Part shown: piece by piece, positions 25,109 to 36,000 of the stretch
Layout: every line of letters starts with the position of its first letter
Numbering within the stretch: the first letter of the stretch is position 1
Source of the DNA: Akkermansia muciniphila
GTDB taxonomy: Bacteria; Verrucomicrobiota; Verrucomicrobiia; Verrucomicrobiales; V1-33
Assembly: GCA_943333275.1 (NCBI GenBank)
Contig: CALQSQ010000054.1
Location: 1-38,946, forward strand
Direction: 5' to 3'
DNA length: 38,946 nucleotides
Program-made: the position numbers and the translations under genes
Notes under the pieces: model-generated
The model's input: the letters and a program-made list of their open reading frames with translations, nothing else
Database searches by the model: none
Told to the model about the DNA's origin: nothing

Positions 25109-25654
25109 TTATTTCTTGGCCAGATCGGCCTCGATTGCCCTGACCAAAGCCGCATCATCCGGCGTGACCCCGGGCTCGAAACGGGCGAGCACCTTGCCGT
25201 CCTTGCCGATAAGGAATTTGCCGAAATTCCATTTCACATCACCGGGAAAGGCCGAACCGGCTCCGGTCAGTTCCTTGTAGAGGGGATGCTGATCGGCACC
25301 CTTGACGTGGAGCTTGTCCATTAGGGGGAAGGTGATGGGATAGGTCGTGGAACAGAACGTCTTGATTTCCTCGTTCGTGCCCGGCTCCTGTCCGCCAAAA
25401 TCATTGCAGGGGAAACCCACGATCACCAGCCCCTTGTCCTTGTATTTCTGATAGAGGGCCTCCAGACCGGTGTATTGTTTCGTGTTGCCGCATTTGCTGG
25501 CCACATTGATCGCAAGAATCGTCTTGCCCGCGAAGGCTTTGAGCGATGTGTCCTTGCCATTGATGTCCTTCAGCGGAACGGAGAGGACTTTGGATTCTTC
25601 GGCTTGTAGGGAGGCCATGGTGCAGAGGGTGAGGAGTAAAGTGATGAGTTTCAT
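25109..25654 (-). CDS. Glutathione peroxidase family protein, secreted
   Basis: A 181-residue thiol peroxidase that would reduce peroxides. The ATG at 25654 gives a good signal peptide (MKLITLLLTLCTMASLQAEE); a longer frame upstream adds unrelated residues. The catalytic residues are visible: Cys55 in NVASKCGNT (cysteine, not selenocysteine), Gln89 in CNDFGGQEPG, and Trp142-Asn143 in VKWNFGKFLI. The form is that of a monomeric bacterial GPx, which usually uses thioredoxin-like donors. The signal peptide places it in the periplasm, where the electron donor is unclear. It is divergent from the delta'-like gene, 129 bp away. Confidence 0.93.
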   Translation of the reverse strand: MKLITLLLTLCTMASLQAEESKVLSVPLKDINGKDTSLKAFAGKTILAINVASKCGNTKQYTGLEALYQKYKDKGLVIVGFPCNDFGGQEPGTNEEIKTFCSTTYPITFPLMDKLHVKGADQHPLYKELTGAGSAFPGDVKWNFGKFLIGKDGKVLARFEPGVTPDDAALVRAIEADLAKK

Positions 25655-25783
25655 AGATTTTCGAGCATAATCAGAAGCTGCCCAGCCGCAAGGGCGTGGA
25701 TGCGGGAAAATTTGTGCATCCGGGATTTTCCAAACCTCTTTCTGATTCGACAAATCCCCCGCCCCGAACTAGATGCCTGTGTC

Positions 25784-26752
25784 ATGGCTTTCTCCACCGA
25801 CCAGGCATTTTTATTGATCGAACGCGCCCACGTGGAGCGCCGGCTCGCCCACGCCTTTCTCATTTCCGGCAGCAACGGTGATGATTTAAAATCGCTGGCG
25901 GTGAGGATTGCCGCGCGGGTCAACGACTGGACGGCGCACACGCTGGATGATTTGAAATCGCAGGGGGCCATGGTGCTGGAACCCGAATCCAAACAGCGCA
26001 AAATCAAGATCGATGCCGTTCGCGTGCTGGAACGCCAATTGCAGATGACCTCCCCATCCCGATACAAGATCGGCATCATCGTGGATGCCGACCGCCAGAC
26101 AGAACAGGCGGCCAATGCCTTTTTAAAGACGCTGGAGGAACCGCCGGACAATTCACTGCTGCTGCTCCTCACCCGAATGCCGGATCAACTTCTCAGCACT
26201 GTCCGCTCCCGCTGTGTGCGTGTTCCCCTCTTCCGCTCCGAGCGGGGGGGCATGGAACTCAGCCCTGAGCAGGAACAACTCGTGCAGGCACTAGGTCAGC
26301 ACTTCACGGGTGCTCTCAATCCCTCTCGGGCCATAACGCTGATGCGGTCCTTTTCGGGCATCCTTTCCGATATCAAGGATCGCATTCAAAAGGAAAACCA
26401 CCATGCCTACCGGGAGGAGGTCGAGGCCTATGGCAAAACCACCGACGGTGCCTGGCTGAAGGATCGTGAGGATTACTACGACGACCTGACCGAATCCCAA
26501 TACCAGGAGGAACGCTCCAGCCTGCTGGCGTTGTTGTTTGTCTGGTTCGGCGAGGTTCTCCGCCGCCAGGTGGGATGCCCGGCGTTCGACCTCCCGCAGT
26601 CCCAGTCCGTTACCGCCCGGATCGCGCAAACCCTCCCCCCCGCGGAGGCTCATCAGCGTCTGCGGGCCGTGGAGGAACTCCGCAGAAATTTGACGACCAA
26701 TGTCCGCGAACCCCTCGCGCTGGAAGTGGGATTCATGAAAGCCTTTGGTTAG
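25784..26752 (+). CDS. DNA polymerase III delta'-like protein (HolB-type clamp-loader subunit)
   Basis: A 322-residue protein, start ATG at 25784 (MAFSTDQAFLLIERA). It has the clamp-loader pattern: RLAHAFLISG early, YKIGIIVDADRQTEQAANAFLKTLEEPPDNSLLLLLT (Walker B region and the L-E-E-P-P segment) and STVRSRCVRVPL (the S-R-C arginine motif). The P-loop region reads ISGSNGDDLKSLA and lacks a proper G-x-G-K-S/T. The four-cysteine zinc module common in delta' and gamma/tau is also absent. A delta' subunit that does not hydrolyse ATP is normal (E. coli delta' also lacks a working P-loop). The call is good at family level; a divergent DnaX-like paralogue is the alternative. Confidence 0.75.
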   Translation: MAFSTDQAFLLIERAHVERRLAHAFLISGSNGDDLKSLAVRIAARVNDWTAHTLDDLKSQGAMVLEPESKQRKIKIDAVRVLERQLQMTSPSRYKIGIIVDADRQTEQAANAFLKTLEEPPDNSLLLLLTRMPDQLLSTVRSRCVRVPLFRSERGGMELSPEQEQLVQALGQHFTGALNPSRAITLMRSFSGILSDIKDRIQKENHHAYREEVEAYGKTTDGAWLKDREDYYDDLTESQYQEERSSLLALLFVWFGEVLRRQVGCPAFDLPQSQSVTARIAQTLPPAEAHQRLRAVEELRRNLTTNVREPLALEVGFMKAFG

Positions 26753-26851
26753 CCTGCAAATCCCCATGACTTTCATCGTCACGTCTTGGGTTTGTTTGCT
26801 GGCATCAGCCGAGATTGATCAGATTTTGTGCGTTAGAGATTATCGCCTCCC

Positions 26852-29800
26852 ATGAAAACAGGCCCCTCCGGTAAATTTTGCTTTTTGTTGACGACGCTGC
26901 TTCCCGTCCTCACGGTGGCGGTGGCTGCGGGGGATTTTGTAAATTTCGAGGTCCCGCCGGTCCACCCGCTGGACCTGAGCCCCAATGGTTCCCTGCTGGC
27001 GGTCTGTCACACGGCGGACAATCGTGTGCTCCTGTATTCCTTGGCCTCCGGAACGCCTGTCCAGACAGCCGCGATTCCGGTGGGCCTCGTGTCCGCTGGC
27101 GGACATCCACCGAACTCTGGGTCACGAATCACACTTCGGACACAGTCAGTGTGGTGGATGCCACCACTTGTTCGGTGCGAAATACTCTCCAGACTGCGGA
27201 TGAACCGGTAGATGTGGTTTTCGCTGGCACGCCTCAGCGGGCCTGGGTGGCTTGTTCGCAGGTCAACAAAATTCAACTTTTCGATCCTTTGAACTTGGCG
27301 GCCGGGGTCACCAATGAAGTCCCCCTGGAGGGTGAGGACCCGCGCTCCCTGGCGGTAAGCCCGGACGGCTCTCTGGTCTTTGCCGCCATTTTTGAGAGTG
27401 GCAACAGCAGCACCATTCTGGGCGGTGGTGCGGATGGTGCTTCGACGATAAATGTCCCACCCAACGCTGTGAGCGACCCGGCCGGCCCCTATGGAGGCAT
27501 CAATCCCCCTCCGAACAGCGAAAATAATTTTGTGCCGGAGAAAAATCCCGCCGCAGGGACTCCTCCCAAGGTTGGCCTGATTGTGAAGAAAAATGCCGCA
27601 GGAGCCTGGATGGACGACAATGCGCACTATTGGACTTCGCTCGTTAGTGGTGCGAATGCCTCCAAATCCGGTCGCGTCGTGGGCTGGGATGTGGTGGATA
27701 ATGATGTGGCTGTCATCAATGCGCAGACCATGACCGTAACTTATGCCACCCAGTTGATGAATCTCTGCATGGCCCTGGGTGTGAATCCAGCCACAGGCAG
27801 GGTTACGCTGGTGGGGACGGAGGCGACCAACGAGATTCGGTTCGAGCCAAACGTGAAAGGCAAGTTTGTCCGGGTTCGCATGGGATCCTTTTTACCCGCC
27901 AGCGTTACAACCACCAGCATCGTGGATTTGAATCCCCACCTGACCTATGCAACAGCCAGCGTCCCCCAGACAGACCGTGACAAATCCCTTGGCGACCCAA
28001 GGGCCATCGTTTGGAGAGCAGACGGGACCGTCGGTTATGTGGCAGGCATGGGCTCCAACAACGTGGCTGTCATCAATGCCAATGGCGCACGCATCGGGGC
28101 AACGCCCATAAATGTGGGGCAGGGTCCCGCGGGGCTGGCTTTGGATGAGCCTCGTGGCCGCTTGTATGTTCTCAATCGATTTGAGGCGAGTCTTTCCTCG
28201 ATAGACCTGGCCACGAATCTGGAAATCGCACGCCAGAGTTTCTTTGATCCAACTCCCGCCGCCATCAAGGCAGGCAGGCCGTTTCTGTATGACACTCGGA
28301 GGACGTCGGGACTGGGACAGGCTTCCTGTGCGTCCTGCCATGCGGATGCGAGAATGGACCGTCTCGCATGGGACCTTGGCGATCCATCAGGTGCGGTGAA
28401 GGCAGTGACCTCCTCCCTGCATAATTTGGGAGCAAATATTCCCGGACTGAACTCCGGATTTACAAATTTCCACCCCATGAAAGGCCCCATGGTGACGCAG
28501 ACCATGCAGGACATTATCGGCAAGGAACCGCATCACTGGCGTGGAGACCGCAATGGAATTGAGGAATTCAATGGCGCCTTTGTTGGACTATTGGGGGATG
28601 ACGTGCAGCTCACGCCCACGGAGATGCAACAATTTGAAAACTATTTGGCCACCATCGCCATACCTCCCAATCCTTATCGGAACATGGATAATACGCTGCC
28701 GCAAGGCCTGCCGCTAACCGGCCATTTCACGAGTGCGCGCTTTGGACCCGCCGGGCAACCGATGCCGGCCGGCAATCCGCAGCGGGCCTTGGACACGCTT
28801 TACCGACCCCTCGCCCGCGGGATCGACGGAGGGGCTTCCGCGTGTGTGACTTGCCATACCCTGCCATCAGGCCTGGGCGCGGACAAAAAATTGGTCGGCA
28901 ATGCCTTTCAAAATATTGCCCCCGGGCCAAATGGCGAGCGCCACCACGCACTGATGTCCGTGGACGGATCCTCCCAAAAGGCCCTCAAGGTTCCTCACCT
29001 GCGAAACCTTTTTGAAAAGGCTGGATTTGAATTGGGACAGCAACGCAGCCGTTCCGGCTTCGGCTTTTTGCATGATGGATCGGTGGATTCTCTCACGCAA
29101 TTCATCTCCCTGGTGACCTTCGATACAAACAGTAATCAGGAGGTCGCCGATTTGGTGTCCCTGCTCCTGTGTTTCAGCGGGTCTGGATTTGGCCCCGGAC
29201 CGGATGCCCTGGAACCTCCCGGCACACCCAGTCTGGATTCGCACGCAGCCGTGGGCAGGCAGGCGCTGCTGACTTCCGCAAGCCTGCCCATTGCGGATCT
29301 TGCCAGGCTGACGACATTGATGACGCTGGCCCACGCCTCCGCGATCGATCTCTTCGCCAAGGCCAGGGTGAACGGTGTGCCCCGTGGCTGGCACTATCAA
29401 AATGGCGACTCTTTCCTCAGCGACCAGGCTGGCATCTCGGAAACTCTCTCCTCCATTCTGGCGCGTGCCACAGCTCAGGAACCAGTGCTCTTTACTGCCA
29501 CCGCACGTGACACCGGCAGACGCATGGGCATCGATCGTGATCGCGACAACCTGCTCGATTATGATGAAATCCGGGACCTCGTTCCTGAGGTGGCGGGCGT
29601 GCAGAATCCTTTTCTATCCGATCAGCCTGACAGAACGGGTGATGATGGATCAATGGTGCCCGATGGCATTCCTGATGGACTGAACGATTTCGACAACGAT
29701 GGCCAGACCAACGCTGCTGAATTTCTCGCTGGCACAAACCCCGTCGACAACTGGACGGAGGTTGCTCCGCCGCTTGGGCTGACCGTGGCGCGGGACGTTC

Positions 29801-30021
29801 CCTTCACTTCCGTGACGCTGACCTGGAATGGTTCGGCTGATGGGGTTTATGAAATTCGCTGGTCTCCGGACCTCATGGTCTGGAATCCGATCACCACTGG
29901 AACGCTCTCGGCAGGCACCACCGGCGGCATCATGACATGGACTGACACTGGACCACCTGCCACCCCGACCGCCCCCCAAACCGCTCAGAAGCGCTTCTAT
30001 CGCGTTGAACGCATTCGCTAG
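26852..30021 (+). CDS. YVTN beta-propeller and di-heme c-type cytochrome protein, frameshifted (possible pseudogene)
   Basis: The gene starts at ATG 26852 with a signal peptide (MKTGPSGKFCFLLTTLLPVL) and a first propeller blade (HPLDLSPNGSLLAVCHTADN). That frame ends at 27211, while the rest of the propeller continues in another frame from about 27091 (VRWRTSTELWVTNHTSDTVSVVD) to 30021. The switch lies at about 27086-27091, where a few residues expected after IPVGL also seem missing, suggesting a small net deletion. The downstream part has more YVTN-like blades, CASCH (28327-28341) and CVTCH (28843-28857) heme sites, a GIDRDRDNLLDYDEI segment and a DFDNDGQTNAAEFLAGTNP calcium-type repeat, then a short beta-rich C-terminus. 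A periplasmic or surface redox role is likely for the intact family. Sequencing error and true mutation cannot be told apart here. Confidence 0.8.
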
Positions 30022-30035
30022 ACGTCCTTGCTCGA

Positions 30036-31034
30036 CTATCCTCCAATCGCAATCATGCGGCGATTCGGTTGGTAGTTCAGGCGGAAGTCGTGCTCCTTCG
30101 GCTTGCGGTCCACGACATTTAAAATAAATTTCCCCAGTTCTTCATCCGTGGCACCGGCGCGCAGCACGGAAAGCAGATCGAATTCCAAATGGCTCCCCAG
30201 ACACGGTCGCAGTTTGCCATCGGCCGTCAGCCGCAGCTTGTTGCAGGAGTCACAGAAATGAAGGTTCGTCATGGCTCCGATGAAGCCGATGACCTGATCG
30301 CGCCCGGGAATTTGATAGTACAATGCCGGACCATTTCCCTTGATGTCCGTGCGCGGAATCAGAGGACCGTAGGCGGTTTCAATCGATTTGCGAGCGACGC
30401 CGATACTTAGGAAATTTTCCTCGGACAGCACCTCCGTGGAACTCACCGGCATCAGTTCTATGAAACGCAGGATTAGCCCTTTCTGCCCCGCAAAATCAAT
30501 TAAAGAAGGGAGTTGGTCCTCGTTGCTGCCGCGCATCAGCACGGCATTTAATTTCACTTTCTCGATTCCAGCCGAGAGCGCAGCGTCGATGCCATCGAGA
30601 ACTTTGGGGAGAAAATCGCGATTCGCCACGGCGGCATAGGCGGCGCGATCCAGGCTATCCAGGGAAATATTCACGCTGGAAACCCCCGCATCCTTGAGGC
30701 ATTGCGCCGTCGTATGTTCGCCCTCAGGAGCCGCCAGTAAGGTGCCATTGGTGGAGAGACCCAGGTCTTCGATTCCCGGCACCGCACGCAATTGACGCAG
30801 AAAGGGAACGATGGCCCGGCGCGTCAGGGGTTCGCCGCCGGTGACGCGCAGCTTCCGAATTCCCATCGTTGCTCCCACGCGGACAATGCGCAGGATTTCT
30901 TCGTAGGACAAAATGCCATCGCGCGGCAGCCACTGCTGGAGTTCCTCCGGCATGCAGTAGCGGCAGCGTTCATTGCAGCGGTCGGTGATTGAGATCCGCA
31001 GATAGGAAATCCGATGGCCAAAACGATCCTCCAT
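30036..31034 (-). CDS. moaA: GTP 3',8-cyclase (molybdenum cofactor biosynthesis protein A)
   Basis: A 332-residue radical-SAM enzyme that makes 3',8-cyclo-GTP, the first step of molybdopterin synthesis, in the cytoplasm. The N-terminal cluster motif is ITDRCNERCRYCMPEE with Cys20, Cys24 and Cys27. The C-terminal second cluster has Cys261, Cys264 (FCDSCNKLRL) and Cys278 (LRPCLGS). The radical-SAM glycine motif VTGGEPL follows as expected. The protein ends in IGG, the conserved di-glycine tail needed for activity. No other Mo-cofactor gene is nearby, so the rest of the pathway must lie elsewhere. It is convergent with the cytochrome gene (14-bp gap) and divergent from the small lipoprotein gene. 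Confidence 0.97.
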   Translation of the reverse strand: MEDRFGHRISYLRISITDRCNERCRYCMPEELQQWLPRDGILSYEEILRIVRVGATMGIRKLRVTGGEPLTRRAIVPFLRQLRAVPGIEDLGLSTNGTLLAAPEGEHTTAQCLKDAGVSSVNISLDSLDRAAYAAVANRDFLPKVLDGIDAALSAGIEKVKLNAVLMRGSNEDQLPSLIDFAGQKGLILRFIELMPVSSTEVLSEENFLSIGVARKSIETAYGPLIPRTDIKGNGPALYYQIPGRDQVIGFIGAMTNLHFCDSCNKLRLTADGKLRPCLGSHLEFDLLSVLRAGATDEELGKFILNVVDRKPKEHDFRLNYQPNRRMIAIGG

Positions 31035-31101
31035 GACTACACTTAACCCGCTGGTCTCGCATCTGCATCCAATTTCTCAATTCAAATCCCCCCACTCCAC
31101 C

Positions 31102-31563
31102 ATGAATACCCTGCTTCGCATTCTTCCCCTCGCTCTCGCCCTGATGGGTGCCAGTTGTGCGCCCTCCAATCCAGCCTCCCGGGCTCAAAAGCGGTCTGCG
31201 GCATTCCAGGCACTGCCGGCGGAACATCAAAAAATGGCTCTGGAGGGCCGGATCAAGGAAGGCATGAGCCGGGATGCCGTCTGGGTGGCCTGGGGTCCCG
31301 CCAGCCGTATTTATGAAGCTTCGGCTCAGGGAACTGCCCTGGAGATCTGGCACTACACCGGGCTGCAGCAAGTTTACTCGGGCAGCATCGGCATGGGTGT
31401 GGGATTCGGTTACGGAGGCTCCGGTAGGTATGGACGCTACCGTCGCGCGGATCCCTTTTCCTACTACGACCTGAACTACGGTCCCCAATACGTCCCCTTC
31501 AGGCAGGCGGAGGTGAAATTCCAGAAGGGCGTCGTCAAGAGTTGGGAGCGGATGAAGGAATAG
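31102..31563 (+). CDS. Small BamE/SmpA-like lipoprotein with Gly/Tyr-rich tail
   Basis: A 153-residue exported protein from the ATG at 31102 (MNTLLRILPLALALMGASC). The signal ends at a cysteine in a G-A-S-C context, so it is probably a lipoprotein, although the -3 residue is not ideal. The segment GRIKEGMSRDAVWVAWGPASRIYEA resembles the BamE/SmpA fold (G-M-x-x-x-x-V, then W-G-x-P), common in small outer-membrane-associated lipoproteins. After LEIWHYTG comes a glycine- and tyrosine-rich stretch (GFGYGGSGRYGRYRRADPFS) with no known role. It stands alone between moaA and the convergent DUF1501 gene. Function not assigned. Confidence 0.75.
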   Translation: MNTLLRILPLALALMGASCAPSNPASRAQKRSAAFQALPAEHQKMALEGRIKEGMSRDAVWVAWGPASRIYEASAQGTALEIWHYTGLQQVYSGSIGMGVGFGYGGSGRYGRYRRADPFSYYDLNYGPQYVPFRQAEVKFQKGVVKSWERMKE

Positions 31564-31602
31564 GCCGCAGGACGAAGATTTGCTGCCGCCTCCTTTTCTC
31601 CC

Positions 31603-33006
31603 TCATGCCAGGATTGGGGTGAGCACCTTGCCTTTGATGTCGGTGAGCCGGTAATCGCGGCCTTGGAAACGATACGTGAGTTTGGTGTGCTCGATTCCCA
31701 TGAGGTGCTGCATGGTTGCGTGCAAGTCATGCACCTCGACAGGGTCCTGCACCGCCTGATATCCCAGTTCATCGGTGGCTCCATAACTGATCCCTGGCTT
31801 GATGCCCCCCCCGGCCATCCAGATGCTGAAACCCTTGTTGTGGTGGTCACGCCCGTTACCCTGGGACATGGGAGTGCGGCCGAATTCCCCACCCCAGATG
31901 ACCAGTGTATCCTTCAACATGTCCCGTTGTTTCAAATCACTCAGCAGCGCCATGCAGGCGCGATCGATCTCCTCCATCTTCCAGGTGATGCTTTGCTTGA
32001 TGTCCCCATGGTGATCCCAATCCTTGTGATAGAGCTGAATAAAGCGGACTCCGCGCTCCGCCAGTCGACGGGCCAGCAGGCAGTTGTAGGCGAAGCTGCC
32101 ATCCCCCGGCTTGCATCCGTATAAGTCAAGAACGCTGGCCGGCTCCTTGGCAATGTCCATGAGTTCCGGGACGCTCGACTGCATTTGAAAGGCCATTTCA
32201 TACTGGGCGATGCGTGTCGCAATCTCCGGATCATGCACGACCGCATCATGCTGCCCGTTGAGTTGGTTGATGGCATTGACCACGTCCTGCTGGCGGCCAG
32301 CGGAAACTCCGGGAGGCGCATTCAAATACATCACTGGATCGCCCTTGCCCCGCAGGTGCACGCCCTGATATCGGCTGGGGAGAAACCCCGCCGCCCACTG
32401 GCGCGCGGCGATGGGTTGGTTCTGTCCGCCCCGGCCGTTGGAGGTCAATACGACAAAACCAGGCAGATTCTGCGCCTCACTACCCAGGCCGTAGGTGGCC
32501 CAGGCTCCCATGCTGGGGCGGCCGGCGATCTGCGATCCTGTGTTCATGAACATGTGTGCGGGGTCATGATTGATGGCTTCGGAAAATACGGAGCGCACAA
32601 TGCACATTTCATCCGCCATGGTTCCCAGCAGCGGGAGCAGGGCATTGAACTCCTGACCCGATTGACCGAATTTCTTGAACTCATGCTGCGGCGCAAAACA
32701 TTTCAGCGCCTGTCCCTGCAACTGCGCGATCTGCTGCCCTTTGGTCATGCTCTCCGGCATGGGCTGACCGTCCATTTTGGCCAGCACCGGCTTGTAATCG
32801 AACGTTTCCAGATGCGATGGACCACCTGCCATGCTAAGGAAGATCACGCGTTTGGCCTTGGGCGTGTGATGCGGAGAGGCAAGAATGCCCGGCACCCCGG
32901 CCGCCTGGGAATCATTATTTAAAAGACTGCCCAGCGCTGCCGCACCAAAACCATAGGTCGCCCGGGTTAGAAAGGCACGGCGATGAAGACTGGAATAGGG
33001 ATTCAT
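31603..33006 (-). CDS. DUF1501 domain-containing exported protein (sulfatase-like fold)
   Basis: A 467-residue protein with a Tat signal (L-H-R-R-A-F-L-T-R-A at 7-16, followed by a hydrophobic stretch). DUF1501 proteins belong to the alkaline phosphatase/sulfatase superfamily and are abundant in Planctomycetota and Verrucomicrobiota. Typical blocks are KRVIFLSMAGGPSHLETFDYKP near the N-terminus, YHKDWDHHGDIKQ, and VIWGGEFGRTPMSQGNGRDHHNKGFSIWMAGGGIKPG near the C-terminus, with the G-E-F-G-R-T-P and D-H-H-N motifs. It lies 12 bp downstream of a DUF1549/DUF1553 cytochrome-type gene, the standard arrangement. The biochemical role of these pairs is unsettled; breakdown of sulfated or complex polysaccharides is the usual proposal. 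Confidence 0.93.
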   Translation of the reverse strand: MNPYSSLHRRAFLTRATYGFGAAALGSLLNNDSQAAGVPGILASPHHTPKAKRVIFLSMAGGPSHLETFDYKPVLAKMDGQPMPESMTKGQQIAQLQGQALKCFAPQHEFKKFGQSGQEFNALLPLLGTMADEMCIVRSVFSEAINHDPAHMFMNTGSQIAGRPSMGAWATYGLGSEAQNLPGFVVLTSNGRGGQNQPIAARQWAAGFLPSRYQGVHLRGKGDPVMYLNAPPGVSAGRQQDVVNAINQLNGQHDAVVHDPEIATRIAQYEMAFQMQSSVPELMDIAKEPASVLDLYGCKPGDGSFAYNCLLARRLAERGVRFIQLYHKDWDHHGDIKQSITWKMEEIDRACMALLSDLKQRDMLKDTLVIWGGEFGRTPMSQGNGRDHHNKGFSIWMAGGGIKPGISYGATDELGYQAVQDPVEVHDLHATMQHLMGIEHTKLTYRFQGRDYRLTDIKGKVLTPILA

Positions 33007-33018
33007 GGAAATGAGTGT

Positions 33019-36000
33019 TTAGGAACGGGTGATAAATTCGTGGAGATTCATGACGACGCGCGTGACGCTGCTCCAGGCCGCGAGTTCGGGACCATCAATG
33101 TCGGCTGGAGCAGGGGCCCCGAGCTTTCCAAAAGCCAGGGCGGAGGGGGCGTCGATATGGAATTCTTCGCGATGCTTCGCCAGCAGCTGGAGCAGGGCCG
33201 CCTTTTCAGAATCCGTCGGAGTGCGCTGCAACGCCTCCCGCCACAGCCAGGTGATGCGGGAGAGATCGTCGCCCCGAGCTTCCTTGAGAACGCGCACCGC
33301 GAGTCCACGTGCTGCTTCAACGTAACTGGGGTCATTGAGCAATGCGAGAGCCTGCTGCGGTATGTTGGATCGGGTGCGTTCCGCAGTGCATTCCTCACGG
33401 GTCGTGGCATCGAAAGCAAGCATCGAAGGGTGAAGGAACATCCGCTGCCACCAGGTGTAGAGTCCACGACGGTATTGGGACTCTCCGGAAGACGCATCCC
33501 AGTTGCGGGCGGGGAAATTTAAGTTTTCCCAGTAGCCTTCCGGCTGGTAGGGCTTGACACTGGGACCGCCAATTTTACGAACGAGCAGACGTGATGTTTC
33601 CAGCGCGTAATCGCGCACAAATTCAGCATCCAATCGATAACGGCTTTGGCGGGTAAGTTCCCGATTCTCCGGATCCCTAGCCAGCATCTCCGGCGTGGCT
33701 TCGGAAATTTGACGGTAAGTTTTGCTCGTCACCATAAGTTTAACCATGTCCTTCACGTTCCATTTTCGGTCCATCATCTCCGCCGCCAGCCAATCCAGCA
33801 GCGGCGCATTCGGGGGCATCTCACCCTGCAGACCAAAATCTTCCAGGGGTTTGCTTAATCCAATTCCATGGAACAATTTCCAGAGGCGATTGACCAGCAC
33901 CCGGGCGGTCAGGGGGTTGTCCCTTGAAACAATCCATTGTGCCAGATCAAGCCGATTGGGTTCCCGTCCCTCAATGTTTGGTTTGGGAAGATAACTTGGC
34001 AGCGCTGCCGTCACGACCGAGCCCGATTCGTTGAGAAAATCTCCGCGCGGCAGAACCCGCACTGTGCGCTTGCTGGGTGTGCTGCGGGTGACGATGCACC
34101 GAACCGCCTTGTCCTCCATCTCCTTGAGTTTGGCGGTAGTATCCGCCAATTGCTGCCGTGTCTCGGCCCATTCAGGAGCGATGCTGTGGTAGTGGGTTAG
34201 GAGAGATTTCTGCTCGTCCGGTGAACGCTTCTCCATCGGCTTGGTCAGCACGGCAGCCAGCGCGGGCGGCAACAGCGCGGTCTGCGAACTGACGGCGTCC
34301 GTCATCGGCTGGGTTGTGGCCGAGATCCGAAACTGACCGAGCGTATGATGGCCGGATCCGTGATTTTGATGTATCTCGACGACCATCTGTGCGTCGGCGG
34401 CAGCGGCCACGGGAGCTGCAAAGCTCAGCCACAAAGACTGTGGCTGTGTGACGTGGGGCAGGATGGCCCATCCAAACTGGGCTCCGCGTGCATCGCGATC
34501 AATCGCACTTGCGGCAGACCATTTTTTATCCGGATGCGCCTCGTTCGCGATGGATTGCTCAAAACTCGCGGAAGCCTGGGCAAACGGCAATTCCTGAATC
34601 ACACTGCCATCCGCCCGAATCAGGCGCGCCTTCACCTCAGTCACCACAAAATTTCCATTGTCGGCCCTGCCGGAGCCTTGCGCAGGAAGGCTGGGACTCG
34701 GAACCGCCTCCAAACGCAACCCGGTCATCCCGGCGGGAAAGGTATTTGTCGTCAATGTATAGAGTGACTTGTCCGGATTGGCCCCCTGCGCGTGGTAAAT
34801 TCCCTGCCCCTTGTCCTCCAAATTCGGACCGTCAGTGGCCGTGCGTTGACCGAATTGCAAAGCAGACCAAACCGGATTCACCGAAGCCTGCAATTGGGCA
34901 TCTTCCCAGCGCAGATAAGCAATCTGGCCTTCGGGAGTATCGGCATTCAATGCCGTCTGGAGCCGATCCCGATTCGAGATCAGTCCATCATGCGCTTGTT
35001 GCTGTTCCGGGGTGAATACCGGGATTCCCGCTTCCGGCGAGGCAATGATACCTTCGTCGATGTCAGCAAAAAAGGCTCCCATTGAATAGAAATCCCTGGT
35101 CAGCATTGGATCAAATTTGTGATCGTGACACTGCGAGCAAAGCCAGGTCTGCGCCATCCAGACGGCACCCACGGCCCGCACTCGGTCCTGCATGTAGCGC
35201 GCTTCATAATCCTTTGCCTGTGCCCCACCTTCATCAGTCGTCAGTAAAAGTTTGTTGAAACAGGAGCCTATTTTCTGCTCCAGGCTCGCATTCGGCAGGA
35301 GGTCGCCCGCGAGATGTTCGATCGTCATTTGATCGAACGGCTTGTTCTGATTGAAGGACGCGATGACATAATCGCGGAAGGGTGAAACATTTCTCTCCTT
35401 GTCGGAATGATATCCGGCACTGTCCGCATACCTCACCAAATCCAGCCACCAGACCGCCATGCGTTCGCCATAGGCGGGCGCACCCAGGAGACGGTCCACC
35501 AGTTTCTCATAGGCATCGGGGGCTTGGTCATTGACGAATGCCTCCACTTCCACCGCCGGGGCGGGAAGTCCGATCAAATCAGCATACAGCCTCCGAATCA
35601 GAGTTCGTTTGTCCGCCTCAGGAGAATTCACCAGACCCAAGGCCTTCTGTCTGGCCGCCACCAGCGTATCAATCGGATTTCCCAATGCCGGGTCAACCGC
35701 AGGCTTGACGACAGGCAGGTAGGCCCAATGAGCCTGATATTCCGCTCCCTCCGCAATCCACTGTTTGAAGGTCGCCTTCTGCTCCGGGGTCAGACTTTTA
35801 TGGGTCTTCTCAGGCGGCATCAATTCATCAGGATCCGTGGAATGAATGCGCTTCAAAAGTTCGCTCTGATCTAGTTGCCCGGGAACAATGGCCACGGCGC
35901 CCGACTTGGCAGGCTTGATCGCCTCCTCGCGTATGTCCAGACGCAGGTTGGATTTGCGCTTGTTTGCATCGGGACCATGACAGGCGAAACATTGATCCGA

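Noticed and set aside
26878..27085. The long cytochrome frame read from its own upstream TTG
   Set aside because: Its first ~70 residues are not propeller-like and give no signal peptide, while the overlapping frame from 26852 has both. The frameshift explanation fits better.
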